From assembly GCF_042650565.1 (NCBI RefSeq), contig NZ_JBHSBH010000011.1, positions 62,001-126,000 of the forward strand: a DNA stretch of 64,000 bases, given 5' to 3'. Both the position numbers and the translations under genes were made by a program. Under the pieces are notes generated by a model. The model saw nothing but the letters and a program-made list of their open reading frames with translations, searched no databases and was not told the origin of the DNA. Position 1 is the stretch's first letter. Every line of letters starts with the position of its first letter. Origin of the DNA: Nocardiopsis_B sediminis. GTDB taxonomy: Bacteria; Actinomycetota; Actinomycetes; Streptosporangiales; Streptosporangiaceae. Positions 53,006-60,935 of this stretch are shown piece by piece.

Positions 53006-53033
53006 GGGGCGGGGCACCGAGGCGCCCCGCCCC
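53006..53033 (-). terminator. terminator of sulfur-assimilation operon
   Basis: 10-bp stem GGGGCGGGGC/GCCCCGCCCC (53006-53015 and 53024-53033), 8-nt loop, just after the chelatase stop. Confidence 0.75.
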
Positions 53034-53044
53034 TCCCGTGCGCC

Positions 53045-53830
53045 TCAGCCCGCCGGGGTGCGGGACAGCGGGGCGCGGTGGCGGGCGGCGTCGTAGCGGG
53101 CCAGGGCGAGGCGCGCCAGTTGCGGGGCGTCGCCCAGTGCCGGGGAGACCGCGAAGGCGCCCGCGGCGCGCGCCTGGTCGGCGACGCGGTCGGCGAAGAA
53201 GCCGGGGGCGAGCAGATAGGAGGCCACGGCCACCCGCTCCGCGCCCCCGGCGCGCAGCGCCGCGACCGCCTGCCCCGGGGTGGGGGAGGCCGCCGATGCG
53301 TACGCCGGGACCACCCGCCGCCACGGCCCGCGCCGCGCCAGCTCCCGGGCCGCCTCCTCGATGACAGCGGTGGCCGCCGGATCACCCGACCCCGCCGACG
53401 CCAGCACCAGCGCGGTCCCGGGATCGGCCACCGCTCCGGCCTGGGCCAGCCGTTGCTCCACCGCCTCCAGCAGCAGCGGGTGCGGCCCGAGGGGGGCGCC
53501 GTAGCGCACCTGGAGCCACGGGGCACCGTCGCGGACCCGGTCCAGGACCCCGGGCAGGTCGACCTTGCTGTGGTAGGCGGCGGTGAGCAGCACGGGCAGC
53601 ACCACGGCCGCCCCCGCCCCCTCCGCCGCCAGCCCGGTCAGCGACTCCTCCGCGCCCGGTGCGACGTGGTCGAGGTAGGCCACCCGCACGTCCAGGCCCG
53701 GCCGCAGCCGCCGCACACGCGCGAAGATCCGCTCCACCGCCCGCGCCGACCGCCCGTCGCGGCTGCCGTGCGCAACGGCGACCAGCGGCGGCCCCGCCCC
53801 AGAGGCCGCTCCGGGCCCCACAGCGCTCAC
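53045..53830 (-). CDS. sirohydrochlorin chelatase-like (CbiX) protein
   Basis: Class II chelatase expected to insert Fe into sirohydrochlorin to make siroheme, the cofactor of the sulfite reductase in the same operon. 261 aa with two CbiX-like halves: the metal-binding VAVAHGSRDGRS and the second conserved His in AAYHSKVDLPGVL. GTG 53830 overlaps the cysH stop by 4 nt (GTGA); ATG 53845 would overlap by 19 nt and is the alternative. Last gene of the operon. Confidence 0.88.
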   Translation of the reverse strand: MSAVGPGAASGAGPPLVAVAHGSRDGRSARAVERIFARVRRLRPGLDVRVAYLDHVAPGAEESLTGLAAEGAGAAVVLPVLLTAAYHSKVDLPGVLDRVRDGAPWLQVRYGAPLGPHPLLLEAVEQRLAQAGAVADPGTALVLASAGSGDPAATAVIEEAARELARRGPWRRVVPAYASAASPTPGQAVAALRAGGAERVAVASYLLAPGFFADRVADQARAAGAFAVSPALGDAPQLARLALARYDAARHRAPLSRTPAG

Positions 53831-54519
53831 AGGTGGATCCCGCATTCGGTCTTGCCGGTGCCCGACCAGCGCCCGCTGCGCGGGTCCTCCCCGGGGGCCA
53901 CGCGGCGGGTGCAGGGGGCGCAGCCGATCGAGGGGTAGCCGTCGTACTGCAACGGGTTGACCAGCACCCCGTTCTCGGCGATGTAGGCGTCCACGTCCCC
54001 CTGCGTCCACCGCGCGATGGGGTTGACCTTGACCATCCCGCGGCGGGCGCTCCACTCCACCACGCCGACGCCGCGGCGGGTGGCGGACTCGTCGCGGCGC
54101 ACTCCGCTGATCCACGCCTCATAGGGCTCCAGCGCCTGCTGGAGCGGCTCGACCTTGCGCAGGTGGCAGCAGATGTCCGGGTTGCGCCCGTGCAGCCGCG
54201 GGCCGAGGTCGCGGTCCTGCTCCGCGACCGTGCGCGCCGGGGTGACGTTGATGAGGTTGACGGGGTACACCGAGGCGACCGCATCGCGGGTGCCGATCGT
54301 CTCGGCGAAGTGGTACCCGGTGTCGAGGAAGACCACGTCGACGCCCGGCCGCACCCGGGAGACCAGGTCGACCATCAGCGCGTCGGCCATGGAGGAGGTC
54401 AGGCACAGCCGGTCGCCGAAGGTCTCCGCCGCCCAGCGGATGATCTCGGTGGCCGGGGCCTCCTCCAGCTCGGCCGCCGCGCGTTCGGCCAGCGCCTTGC
54501 CGTCCAGTGTGACGCTCAT
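53827..54519 (-). CDS. cysH: phosphoadenylyl/adenylyl-sulfate reductase
   Basis: Reduces activated sulfate (APS or PAPS) to sulfite, 230 aa. The substrate-binding LCLTSSMADALMVDLVS is near the N-terminus. The motif pairs ICCHLRK and GCAPCTRR (CC...CxxC) show a [4Fe-4S] cluster, the feature of APS reductases, so APS is the likely substrate. The catalytic Cys lies in TECGIHL at the end. ATG 54519 overlaps the stop of the zinc-ribbon gene (ATGA). Supplies sulfite to the sulfite reductase encoded upstream. Confidence 0.93.
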   Translation of the reverse strand: MSVTLDGKALAERAAAELEEAPATEIIRWAAETFGDRLCLTSSMADALMVDLVSRVRPGVDVVFLDTGYHFAETIGTRDAVASVYPVNLINVTPARTVAEQDRDLGPRLHGRNPDICCHLRKVEPLQQALEPYEAWISGVRRDESATRRGVGVVEWSARRGMVKVNPIARWTQGDVDAYIAENGVLVNPLQYDGYPSIGCAPCTRRVAPGEDPRSGRWSGTGKTECGIHL

Positions 54520-54716
54520 GCTGTTCCGTCCGTTCCGCTCGTGGCGTGGCCCCGCGCGGCGGCGCCGCGCAGGCCCACGAACTTCACCCGGAAGACCCGC
54601 GTGCACGACAGGCACGCCCAGGCGTACCCGGCGCCCTTCTCGGCATCGCCCTCGTAGGGGACCAGGTCCTCGTCGCCGCAGTAGGGGCAGTAGTAGGGGG
54701 CGGCCCGCTCCGTCAT
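54516..54716 (-). CDS. small zinc-ribbon protein in sulfur operon
   Basis: 66 aa with two CxxC pairs (YCPYCGDEDL at 9-13 and ACLSCTRVF near 35-38) that should bind one zinc or an iron centre. It is 13 nt after the sulfite reductase and overlaps the cysH ATG by 4 nt. Similar small proteins sit between sulfite reductase and cysH in other actinobacteria (from memory). Function unknown; a rubredoxin-like role or an assembly factor is conceivable, but CxxC spacing and lack of the rubredoxin loop argue against rubredoxin. Confidence 0.8.
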   Translation of the reverse strand: MTERAAPYYCPYCGDEDLVPYEGDAEKGAGYAWACLSCTRVFRVKFVGLRGAAARGHATSGTDGTA

Positions 54717-54729
54717 GGTGCCTCCCGCC

Positions 54730-56421
54730 TCACGCCAGGTCCGCCTCGGCGGCCCGGGCCACCCACTGCGCGAACGCCTCCCCGTCCTCCTTCTGGTCCA
54801 GGAAACGGCGCAGGACCCGCTCGACGTAGTCGGGCAGGTCGTCGGCCGTGGTCTTGAGCCCGCGCACCTTGCGGCCGAACCCCGCGTTGAGCCCCATGCC
54901 GCCGCCCAGGTGCACCTGGAACCCCTCGACCTGCTCGCCGGTGGCGCGGTCGGTCACCAGCTGGCCCTTGAGCCCGATGTCGGCGACCTGGATGCGCGCA
55001 CAGGAGTTGGGGCAGCCATTGAGGTTGATGGTGATGGGCTCGGGGAAGTCCGGCAGCCGCCGCTCCAGCTCGTCGATCAGCGAGATGCCCCGCGCCTTGG
55101 TCTCGACGATGGCGAGCTTGCAGTACTCGATGCCGGTGCAGGCCATGGTCTGGCGGCGGAACGTGCTCGGCCGCACCCGCAGGTCCTCGGCCTCCAGAGC
55201 GTCGACGAGGGCGTCGACCCGGTCGTCGGTGACGTCCAGGATCACCAGCTTCTGGTCGGCGGTCGTGCGGATGCGGTCCGATCCGTGCGCTTCGGCGATG
55301 TCGGCGATGCGCGCCAGCTTGGTGCCCGAGACCCGGCCCACGCGCGGGGCGAAGCCCACGTAGTTGCGGCCGTCGCGCTGCCGGTGCACGCCGACGTGGT
55401 CGCGGCGGGTGCCCGGGTCCAGCTCGGGCGCCGGGCCGTCGGGCAGCGCGTAGCCCAGGTAGTCCTTCTCCAGGACCTCGCGGAACTTCGCCGCCCCCCA
55501 GTCCTTGACCAGGAACTTGATCCGGGCGCGGTGCCGCAGCCGGCGGTAGCCGTAGTCGCGGAACACCGAGCAGACGCCGGCCCACACCTCGCTCAGCTGC
55601 TCGGGGCGGACGAACGCGCCCAGCCGCTGGGCGAACATCGGGTTGGTGGACAGCCCGCCGCCGACGAACAGGTCGTAGCCCGGGGTGCCGTCGGGGCCGG
55701 TGACCCCCACGAACGCCACGTCGTTGATCTCGTGGTTGGTGCAGTGGACCGAGCAGCCCGCGATGGAGCTCTTGAACTTGCGTGGCAGGTTGGAGAAGAG
55801 CGCGCTGCCGATGTGGTCGTCGTAGACCTGCTGGATCTCCGGGGTGGCGTCGATGACCTCGTCCTCGGCGATCCCGGCCAGCGGGCAGCCCAGGATCACC
55901 CGCGGGGTGTCGCCGCAGGCCTCGGTGGTGGACAGGCCCACCGCCTCCAGCTTCTCCCAGATCGCCGGGACGTCCTCGATGCGCACCCAGTGCAGCTGCA
56001 CGTTCTGGCGGTCGGTGATGTCGGCGGTGTCGCGCCCGTAGGCGGTGGAGATCTCGGCGACGGCGCGCAGCTGCGCCACGCTCAGCTGCCCGCCGTCGAT
56101 GCGCACCCGCAGCATGAAGTACCGGTCGTCGAGCTCCTCGGGCTCCAGCACCGCGGTCTTGCCGCCGTCGATGCCCGGGGCCCGCTGCGTGTAGAGCCCG
56201 TACCAGCGGAGGCGGCCGCGCAGGTCGGCGGGGTCGATGGAGTCGAAGCCGGCCTTGGAGTAGATGTCGATGATGCGGCGGCGGACGTTGAGCCCGTCGT
56301 CGTTCTTCTTGTTCTCTTCGTTCTTGTTCAGCGGCTCGCGGTAGCCGAGGGCCCATTGGCCCTCGCCGCGGCGGGGCCGCCGGGACGCGGTGGCGCCGGT
56401 CGAAGCGGACGTGGGAGGCAT
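54730..56421 (-). CDS. sir: ferredoxin-type sulfite (nitrite/sulfite) reductase
   Basis: Siroheme enzyme reducing sulfite to sulfide by six electrons, 563 aa. Two ferrodoxin-like halves and two siroheme domains are present. The [4Fe-4S]/siroheme cysteines are in MACTGIEYCKLA and NGCPNSCARIQ (Cx5C and Cx3C). TEACGDTPRVILGCP carries the Cys that forms the Tyr-Cys link in mycobacterial SirA-type enzymes. ATG 56421 has GGAGG eight bases upstream. First structural gene of the operon; a Cys-containing leader peptide and a conditional hairpin lie upstream. Confidence 0.95.
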   Translation of the reverse strand: MPPTSASTGATASRRPRRGEGQWALGYREPLNKNEENKKNDDGLNVRRRIIDIYSKAGFDSIDPADLRGRLRWYGLYTQRAPGIDGGKTAVLEPEELDDRYFMLRVRIDGGQLSVAQLRAVAEISTAYGRDTADITDRQNVQLHWVRIEDVPAIWEKLEAVGLSTTEACGDTPRVILGCPLAGIAEDEVIDATPEIQQVYDDHIGSALFSNLPRKFKSSIAGCSVHCTNHEINDVAFVGVTGPDGTPGYDLFVGGGLSTNPMFAQRLGAFVRPEQLSEVWAGVCSVFRDYGYRRLRHRARIKFLVKDWGAAKFREVLEKDYLGYALPDGPAPELDPGTRRDHVGVHRQRDGRNYVGFAPRVGRVSGTKLARIADIAEAHGSDRIRTTADQKLVILDVTDDRVDALVDALEAEDLRVRPSTFRRQTMACTGIEYCKLAIVETKARGISLIDELERRLPDFPEPITINLNGCPNSCARIQVADIGLKGQLVTDRATGEQVEGFQVHLGGGMGLNAGFGRKVRGLKTTADDLPDYVERVLRRFLDQKEDGEAFAQWVARAAEADLA

Positions 56422-56447
56422 CGCGGGGTCCTCCGAGCGGTTGCGGG

Positions 56448-56465
56448 GCGCGCGGGCCGGCGCGC
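56448..56465 (-). promoter_or_regulatory. hairpin upstream of sulfite reductase (attenuator candidate)
   Basis: GCGCGC/GCGCGC 6-bp stem (56448-56453 and 56460-56465) between the leader peptide stop and the Shine-Dalgarno. It may be part of an attenuator that responds to leader translation, but the stem is short and GC-rich sequence forms such stems by chance. Confidence 0.3.
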
Positions 56466-56598
56466 GCACCACACGGACCCCCGCATGTCCGGCACGGCGC
56501 TGTGCTGGGACGCGGAGAGCGCAGGAGAGGTGGTGGGCAACGTCGACGCCGCTGACGCCCTGGAAATGGGCGGAATCACAGATGGATGTGCGGCGAGG

Positions 56599-56688
56599 TC
56601 AGCCGACGTTGCGACAGATGGCGCTGCGGACCCGAAGGAAGTCCACGTGCCGGCGCACGCAGAGCATCGGGTCAAGGGCAGCGATCAT
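56599..56688 (-). CDS. cysteine-type leader peptide, 29 aa
   Basis: An ORF of 29 aa ends LCVRRHVDFLRVRSAIC followed by RNVG. This is the conserved actinobacterial leader-peptide pattern (Arg-rich, HVD, RVRSAxC with Cys) found ahead of sulfur and cysteine genes. It lies about 180 nt upstream of the sulfite reductase. In mycobacteria similar Cys-containing short ORFs act as cysteine-responsive attenuators. Start could be ATG 56688 or ATG 56667. Probably regulates the sir-cysH operon by ribosome stalling at Cys codons. Confidence 0.78.
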   Translation of the reverse strand: MIAALDPMLCVRRHVDFLRVRSAICRNVG

Positions 56689-56759
56689 GTTGTCGACGAT
56701 GTCACGGCGGAGCGCCGATGTCCAGGCGTGGTCTCGCGCCCGCGGCGGTGAAGCGCGTC

Positions 56760-56788
56760 ACGTAAACAGGACATTAACCACTCGTCAA
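56760..56788 (-). promoter_or_regulatory. promoter of sulfur operon (TTGACG-N17-TTACGT)
   Basis: Minus-strand TTGACG (56788-56783) and TTACGT (56765-56760) with 17-bp spacing, about 70 nt upstream of the leader peptide. Confidence 0.55.
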
Positions 56789-56884
56789 CTAGGAAATGCC
56801 GCCGGGAAATACGGCGGCCCGCCGGCGAACCGGCCGGATCCGGCCCCGGGGCCCGCGCCCGCCCATCCGCGCCGCGCGTGCCTT

Positions 56885-56890
56885 TAGGTT
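56885..56890 (+). promoter_or_regulatory. -10 element TAGGTT, leaderless
   Basis: TAGGTT ends 8 nt before the GTG of the YihY/BrkB gene (56899). Confidence 0.5.
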
Positions 56891-56898
56891 GGTGTTCC

Positions 56899-58221
56899 GT
56901 GAGGGACATGCGGGAGCGCATCGGGCGTGCGGCCGAGGCGGGGCGGCGGCGTTGGCCGCGCCCGGCGATGCCCCTCCTCGTCGTCGCCCGCACCGCCCGC
57001 TCGGTCGTGCGCACCCGCGTCGTCGGGCTCTCCGCCGAGGCGGCCTTCTTCTGCCTGCTGTCCCTTCCGGCGCTGCTGCTCGGCATCGCCGGGACCCTCG
57101 GCCACCTCGCCCCTGTCCTGGGCGCCGGCACCGTGCTCGACATCCGGGCCTGGGCCCTCGACCTTGCGGCCAAGGCGCTGACCGCCGGCACCGTCGACTC
57201 CGTGGTCGCCCCGCTGGTCGACGACTTCCTGGGCGGCGCGCAGGGCAGTGTGCTGTCGGTGACCTTCCTGGTGTCGCTGTGGTCGGGGTCGCGCGCCATG
57301 AGCGTGTTCATCGACGCCATCACCATCGCCTACGGGCTCGACGACCTGCGCGGCTACATCCGGCACCGCGCACTCGCCCTCCTGGGCTACATCGGGGCGC
57401 TGCTCTTCGCGCTGATCGTGCTGCCCGTCCTGGTCGCCGGGCCCGACGTCGTGCACGCGGCGCTGCCGATGACCGTCGGGCACCTCGGCCGCGCCTACTG
57501 GCCGGTGGTGGGCACCCTGTCGACCGGCGCGGTCACCCTGCTCTACCTCCTCGCCACCCCGGTGCGCACCCCGCTCTGGCGCTACCTGCCGGGCTCGCTG
57601 CTGGCCACGGCGATCCTGCTGCTGGGCTCGATGGTGCTGCGGCTCTACATGGGCGCCTCCTTCGGGCAGGTCACCATCTACGGCTCGCTGGCGGCGCCCA
57701 TCGCCATCCTGACCTGGTTCTGGGTGATGGCGATGGCCGTGCTCATCGGATCGGCGCTCAACGCCGAGATCGACGCCGCATGGCCCACCGCGCGCACCGC
57801 CGAGGCCCGGGCGCGCATCGCCGCCCGCCGCCACGAGCACGCCGCCCGCATGGTCGAGCGCCGCGAAGAGGCCCTGCGCACCGTCGCCGAGGACGAGACC
57901 GGGGGAGCGGCCGCCGAGGAGGCCGCGGCGGACACCGGCACGGAAGCGGCCGGGGAAGCCGGGGAAACCGGGAAAGAGAAAGAGGACGAGCGGGATGGCG
58001 CCGGGTCCGGCGCGGACCACCCCGCACGGCCCCTGCCCGCGACCGGGGAGGACACGGACGCCGCCGCGGACGCCGCCGCGGACGCCGCCGCGGACGCCGC
58101 CGCGGACACCGTCACGGGCCCCGCCCCCACGGCCGGCGGCGCGCCTCCCGCCGACGCCGATGAGAGCATCGGCACCCCCTCCGCCGACAGCGGGGAGCAC
58201 GCGCATCCGGCATCCTCGTAG
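56899..58221 (+). CDS. YihY/virulence factor BrkB family membrane protein
   Basis: Integral membrane protein of 440 aa. Six or so transmembrane segments (EAAFFCLLSLPALLLGIAG; GYIGALLFALIVLPVLVAGP; WFWVMAMAVLIGSALNAEID) with the YihY hallmark LYLLATPVRTPLWRYLPGSL. A charged coiled C-terminal part (about 300-360) is followed by an acidic Ala/Asp/Glu-rich tail with a 12-bp tandem repeat. The GTG start lies 8 nt after a TANNNT box. The family's role is unsettled; it was wrongly called RNase BN. Confidence 0.88.
   Translation: MRDMRERIGRAAEAGRRRWPRPAMPLLVVARTARSVVRTRVVGLSAEAAFFCLLSLPALLLGIAGTLGHLAPVLGAGTVLDIRAWALDLAAKALTAGTVDSVVAPLVDDFLGGAQGSVLSVTFLVSLWSGSRAMSVFIDAITIAYGLDDLRGYIRHRALALLGYIGALLFALIVLPVLVAGPDVVHAALPMTVGHLGRAYWPVVGTLSTGAVTLLYLLATPVRTPLWRYLPGSLLATAILLLGSMVLRLYMGASFGQVTIYGSLAAPIAILTWFWVMAMAVLIGSALNAEIDAAWPTARTAEARARIAARRHEHAARMVERREEALRTVAEDETGGAAAEEAAADTGTEAAGEAGETGKEKEDERDGAGSGADHPARPLPATGEDTDAAADAAADAAADAAADTVTGPAPTAGGAPPADADESIGTPSADSGEHAHPASS
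58057..58104 (+). repeat. 12-bp tandem repeat, four units
   Basis: GACGCCGCCGCG repeated four times in frame inside the YihY gene, coding Asp-Ala-Ala-Ala units. Length variation between strains is likely. Confidence 0.9.
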
Positions 58222-58275
58222 CGGAAACCGGTGCACTCCCCCCATATCCCCGACCTGCACCGGGCAGGTGAGGCC

Positions 58276-59043
58276 ATGGCACGCTCATCCCGATCCCCCG
58301 ACGAGCGACGCGGCCGCGGCCGCCGGACCGGAGCAGTGGCCTCCGTTCTGGCGCTGATCGTGCTCGCCGTCGTCGTTTCGGCACTGACCGGCGGAAACGT
58401 CCTCGACACGCTCCGGGCCATTACCGGCGGCGACGGAACACCGTCCGCCTCCTCCCCCGCTCCCGGGGGCTCCGGCGGGCCGGACGGCCCCTCGGATCTC
58501 ACCGCCGCCGAGGCGCGCGACCTCCTCGGCGGGCTGGAGATCGCCGAGCCGCAGCCGCGCGGCGACTACGAGCGCTCGGAGTTCGGCCACTCCTGGGTCG
58601 ACACCGACGACAACGGCTGTCCCACCCGCCACGACATCCTCGCCCGCGACCTGGACCAGGTGCGCGCCGACGCCGACTGCACCGTGCGCGAGGGCGTCCT
58701 CGACGACCCCTACACCGGTGAGCGCCTGGAGTTCAGCTCCGACGACCCGCAGGCGGTGCAGATCGACCACGTGGTCCCGCTGTCGCTGGCCTGGCGCATG
58801 GGCGCCGACGACTGGGACCGCGACCGGCGCGTGGAGTTCGCCAACGACCCGGGCAACCTCCTGGCCGCCGACGGCCCGGCCAATGGGCAGAAGGGCGACT
58901 CCGGCCCTGCGGAGTGGCAGCCCTACGAGGGCTTCCGGTGCGCCTACGCCATCGCCTACGTGGACGTCAGCCACCGCTACGGGCTCGCCGTGTCCCAGGA
59001 GGACCACGATGCGCTCGGCGACGGGCTCGGCACCTGCGGCTGA
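58276..59043 (+). CDS. secreted HNH nuclease (DUF1524/GmrSD-C-like)
   Basis: 255 aa with an N-terminal membrane segment (GAVASVLALIVLAVVVSAL) acting as signal or anchor, then a Ser/Pro/Gly linker and an HNH-type domain. The motif QIDHVVPLSLAW (DHxxP) and the later FANDPGNLLAADGPANGQKG supply the metal-binding and catalytic residues. Several Cys suggest extracytoplasmic disulfides. ATG 58276 has AGGTGAGG just upstream. Probably an extracellular DNase, for nutrient recovery or competition; the specific role is inferred. Confidence 0.82.
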   Translation: MARSSRSPDERRGRGRRTGAVASVLALIVLAVVVSALTGGNVLDTLRAITGGDGTPSASSPAPGGSGGPDGPSDLTAAEARDLLGGLEIAEPQPRGDYERSEFGHSWVDTDDNGCPTRHDILARDLDQVRADADCTVREGVLDDPYTGERLEFSSDDPQAVQIDHVVPLSLAWRMGADDWDRDRRVEFANDPGNLLAADGPANGQKGDSGPAEWQPYEGFRCAYAIAYVDVSHRYGLAVSQEDHDALGDGLGTCG

Positions 59044-59465
59044 CCGGCGGCGCGGCCCCTGCCCTGCGGCGCGCCGGGGAAGCGGTCCCGGCCGGATGTG
59101 GCCACTTTCGCCGGACGCGCACCCCGGGCGGTGCGGCCGGGCGTCTTCGGGGTGCGGGCCACTCGGCGGCGCCGGGGCGTCCGGCATCGTCGCAGGTCGA
59201 TGCCGGTGGATCGGGCCCCGGCGCGGTGCGGTGCCGCCGCCGTTCCCCGGTGCTCGAATGCGACGCGTGACCAGGGCGGAAGGACTCCGTGACCGATGAC
59301 TCAGTATCATCTCCGTGACCACCGTTGACGCTCCGGGCGCACCGCGGCACCGGCTCCACGATGCGCCCCCGTCCCCCCACCGGGCGCCACCAGACGCCGC
59401 ACCTCCTCGACGGAACAGGTTCACGATCACATGACCTCAGTGTCCCCTCCGTTCGGGGAGGCGTC
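59044..59465. other. intergenic region without a recognised gene
   Basis: 422 bp. GC-rich first half; the second half has lower GC with TATCAT and TTGACG motifs that may belong to a promoter for the next gene, but spacing is not convincing. No ORF with normal codon bias. Confidence 0.4.
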
Positions 59466-60896
59466 ATGAGCCGCGACCCCGGAAACGGCGGGCCGCCGCA
59501 TCGCGCCCCCGTCATCCTGGTGGTGTCCCCCGACGAACGCAGCGCCGAGGTCACCATCCAGGGCCATACCCGGGTCGTCACGGGCAACAGCCCCAAGGAG
59601 ACCCGCAACGCCGCCCTGGACCTCGCGGCGGGATACGCCGCGCACCTCGGGACCTCGGTGCTGATCAACGCCCGCGACGCCAACGGCGCCTGGCAGCTGA
59701 TCATCAGCCCCACCGGCGTCGTGCGCGCCGCGGGCGGCACCGAGATCGAGATCGCCGCCAAGCGCGCGCCCGGCCGCGGCCGCCGGGGGCGCCGCGTCGT
59801 CATGGTGACCGCCGGCGGGGCGCTGGCCATCGCGGCGGTCGCCGGCATCGGCGTCGCGGCCGTGCCGCTGCTGCCCGGCCTCGGCCCCTCCATCCAGGTC
59901 GGCCCAGGGGAGGACCCCGCGGTCACCCTGGAGGGCCGCTCGGCTCCCCCCGGGTTCACCACCCGGGCCGACTGGCGGCTGCCCACCCTGCCCGGCACCC
60001 GCCCCGGCGTGGCCCCCGACGGCAGCGCGGTCGCCTTCATCGACCCCGATGAGCAGGTCACCGTCGTCAACCCCGAAGGCACCACCCTCTGGTCGGCCGG
60101 CCTCCCCCTGCCTCCGGGCGACATCGAAGGCGCGCCCACCTTCATCACCGACGGCCAGGGCGACCTCGGCCTCGCCGTCACCGGCAACGGCCGCCTCTGG
60201 CAGTGGCCGGCGGGCGGCGGCGAACCCACCGAGCTCGAACTGCCCTCCGGCTCCCGCGTGACCTTCGCCGGCACCAGCCCCCTCGTGCTGGGCGAGGGCA
60301 CCGCACAGGTGCCCGACGACGGCGAACTGCGCACGGTCGCCATCCCCAGCGGCTACGGCGCCATACTCGCCGAACCCGGCCGGGTCCTCACCGCCGTGCA
60401 GGACGGCCCGTGGCGCTGGGTCGGCCTCGACGGCGACACCACCGAGGTCGAGCCCCAGGCCCCCGACGGCGCCGGCGACATCGCCGAGGTGCTCACCGGG
60501 CGCTCCGACCACATGATCGTCCGCTGGTCGGCCGAAGAAGGCGACCAGGAGATCCTCGCGGTGCACGACTCCGGCGACGGATCGGTCGTGGCGCAGACGC
60601 CCGTCGATCCCGCGCTCCTCGACGGCGCCCGCTGGCTGGCGAACGGCTCCGTCGCCGCCTACGGGCCGGTGATCGTCGACCTCGACGGCGGGTCCGCCAC
60701 GGTCCTGGAGGGCTTCGCCCCCGGCAGCGCGGCGGGCGGCTTCGTCTACGGGGAGGCGGCCGGCGCCCCTGTTGCGGTCGGCCCCGACGCCGACCCCGTG
60801 AACCTCCCGGCCGACGTCGTCCGCCCCTGGGGCGTCCTCGACGGCCGGGCGGTGATCATCGCGGACGGCGACCTCTACGCCCTGTCCCCCGAATGA
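59466..60896 (+). CDS. membrane protein with propeller-like ectodomain, unknown function
   Basis: 476 aa. An N-terminal soluble domain of about 100 residues (VILVVSPDERSAEVTIQGHT; LINARDANGAWQLIIS) precedes a membrane segment (GGALAIAAVAGIGVAAVPLL). The remaining 330 residues look like a beta-propeller of WD40 or PQQ type, with repeated Gly/Asp/Trp turns (GVAPDGSAVAFID, NGRLWQWPAGGGEP, DGPWRWVGLDGD). Such orientation puts the propeller outside. ATG 59466 has GGGGAGG five bases upstream. It is followed after 39 nt by an LPTTG surface protein, suggesting cotranscription. I do not recognise a named family. Confidence 0.7.
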   Translation: MSRDPGNGGPPHRAPVILVVSPDERSAEVTIQGHTRVVTGNSPKETRNAALDLAAGYAAHLGTSVLINARDANGAWQLIISPTGVVRAAGGTEIEIAAKRAPGRGRRGRRVVMVTAGGALAIAAVAGIGVAAVPLLPGLGPSIQVGPGEDPAVTLEGRSAPPGFTTRADWRLPTLPGTRPGVAPDGSAVAFIDPDEQVTVVNPEGTTLWSAGLPLPPGDIEGAPTFITDGQGDLGLAVTGNGRLWQWPAGGGEPTELELPSGSRVTFAGTSPLVLGEGTAQVPDDGELRTVAIPSGYGAILAEPGRVLTAVQDGPWRWVGLDGDTTEVEPQAPDGAGDIAEVLTGRSDHMIVRWSAEEGDQEILAVHDSGDGSVVAQTPVDPALLDGARWLANGSVAAYGPVIVDLDGGSATVLEGFAPGSAAGGFVYGEAAGAPVAVGPDADPVNLPADVVRPWGVLDGRAVIIADGDLYALSPE

Positions 60897-60935
60897 TCGT
60901 CCCTTGAAGAGCCTGACGAGATGGAGAGGAGCAGG

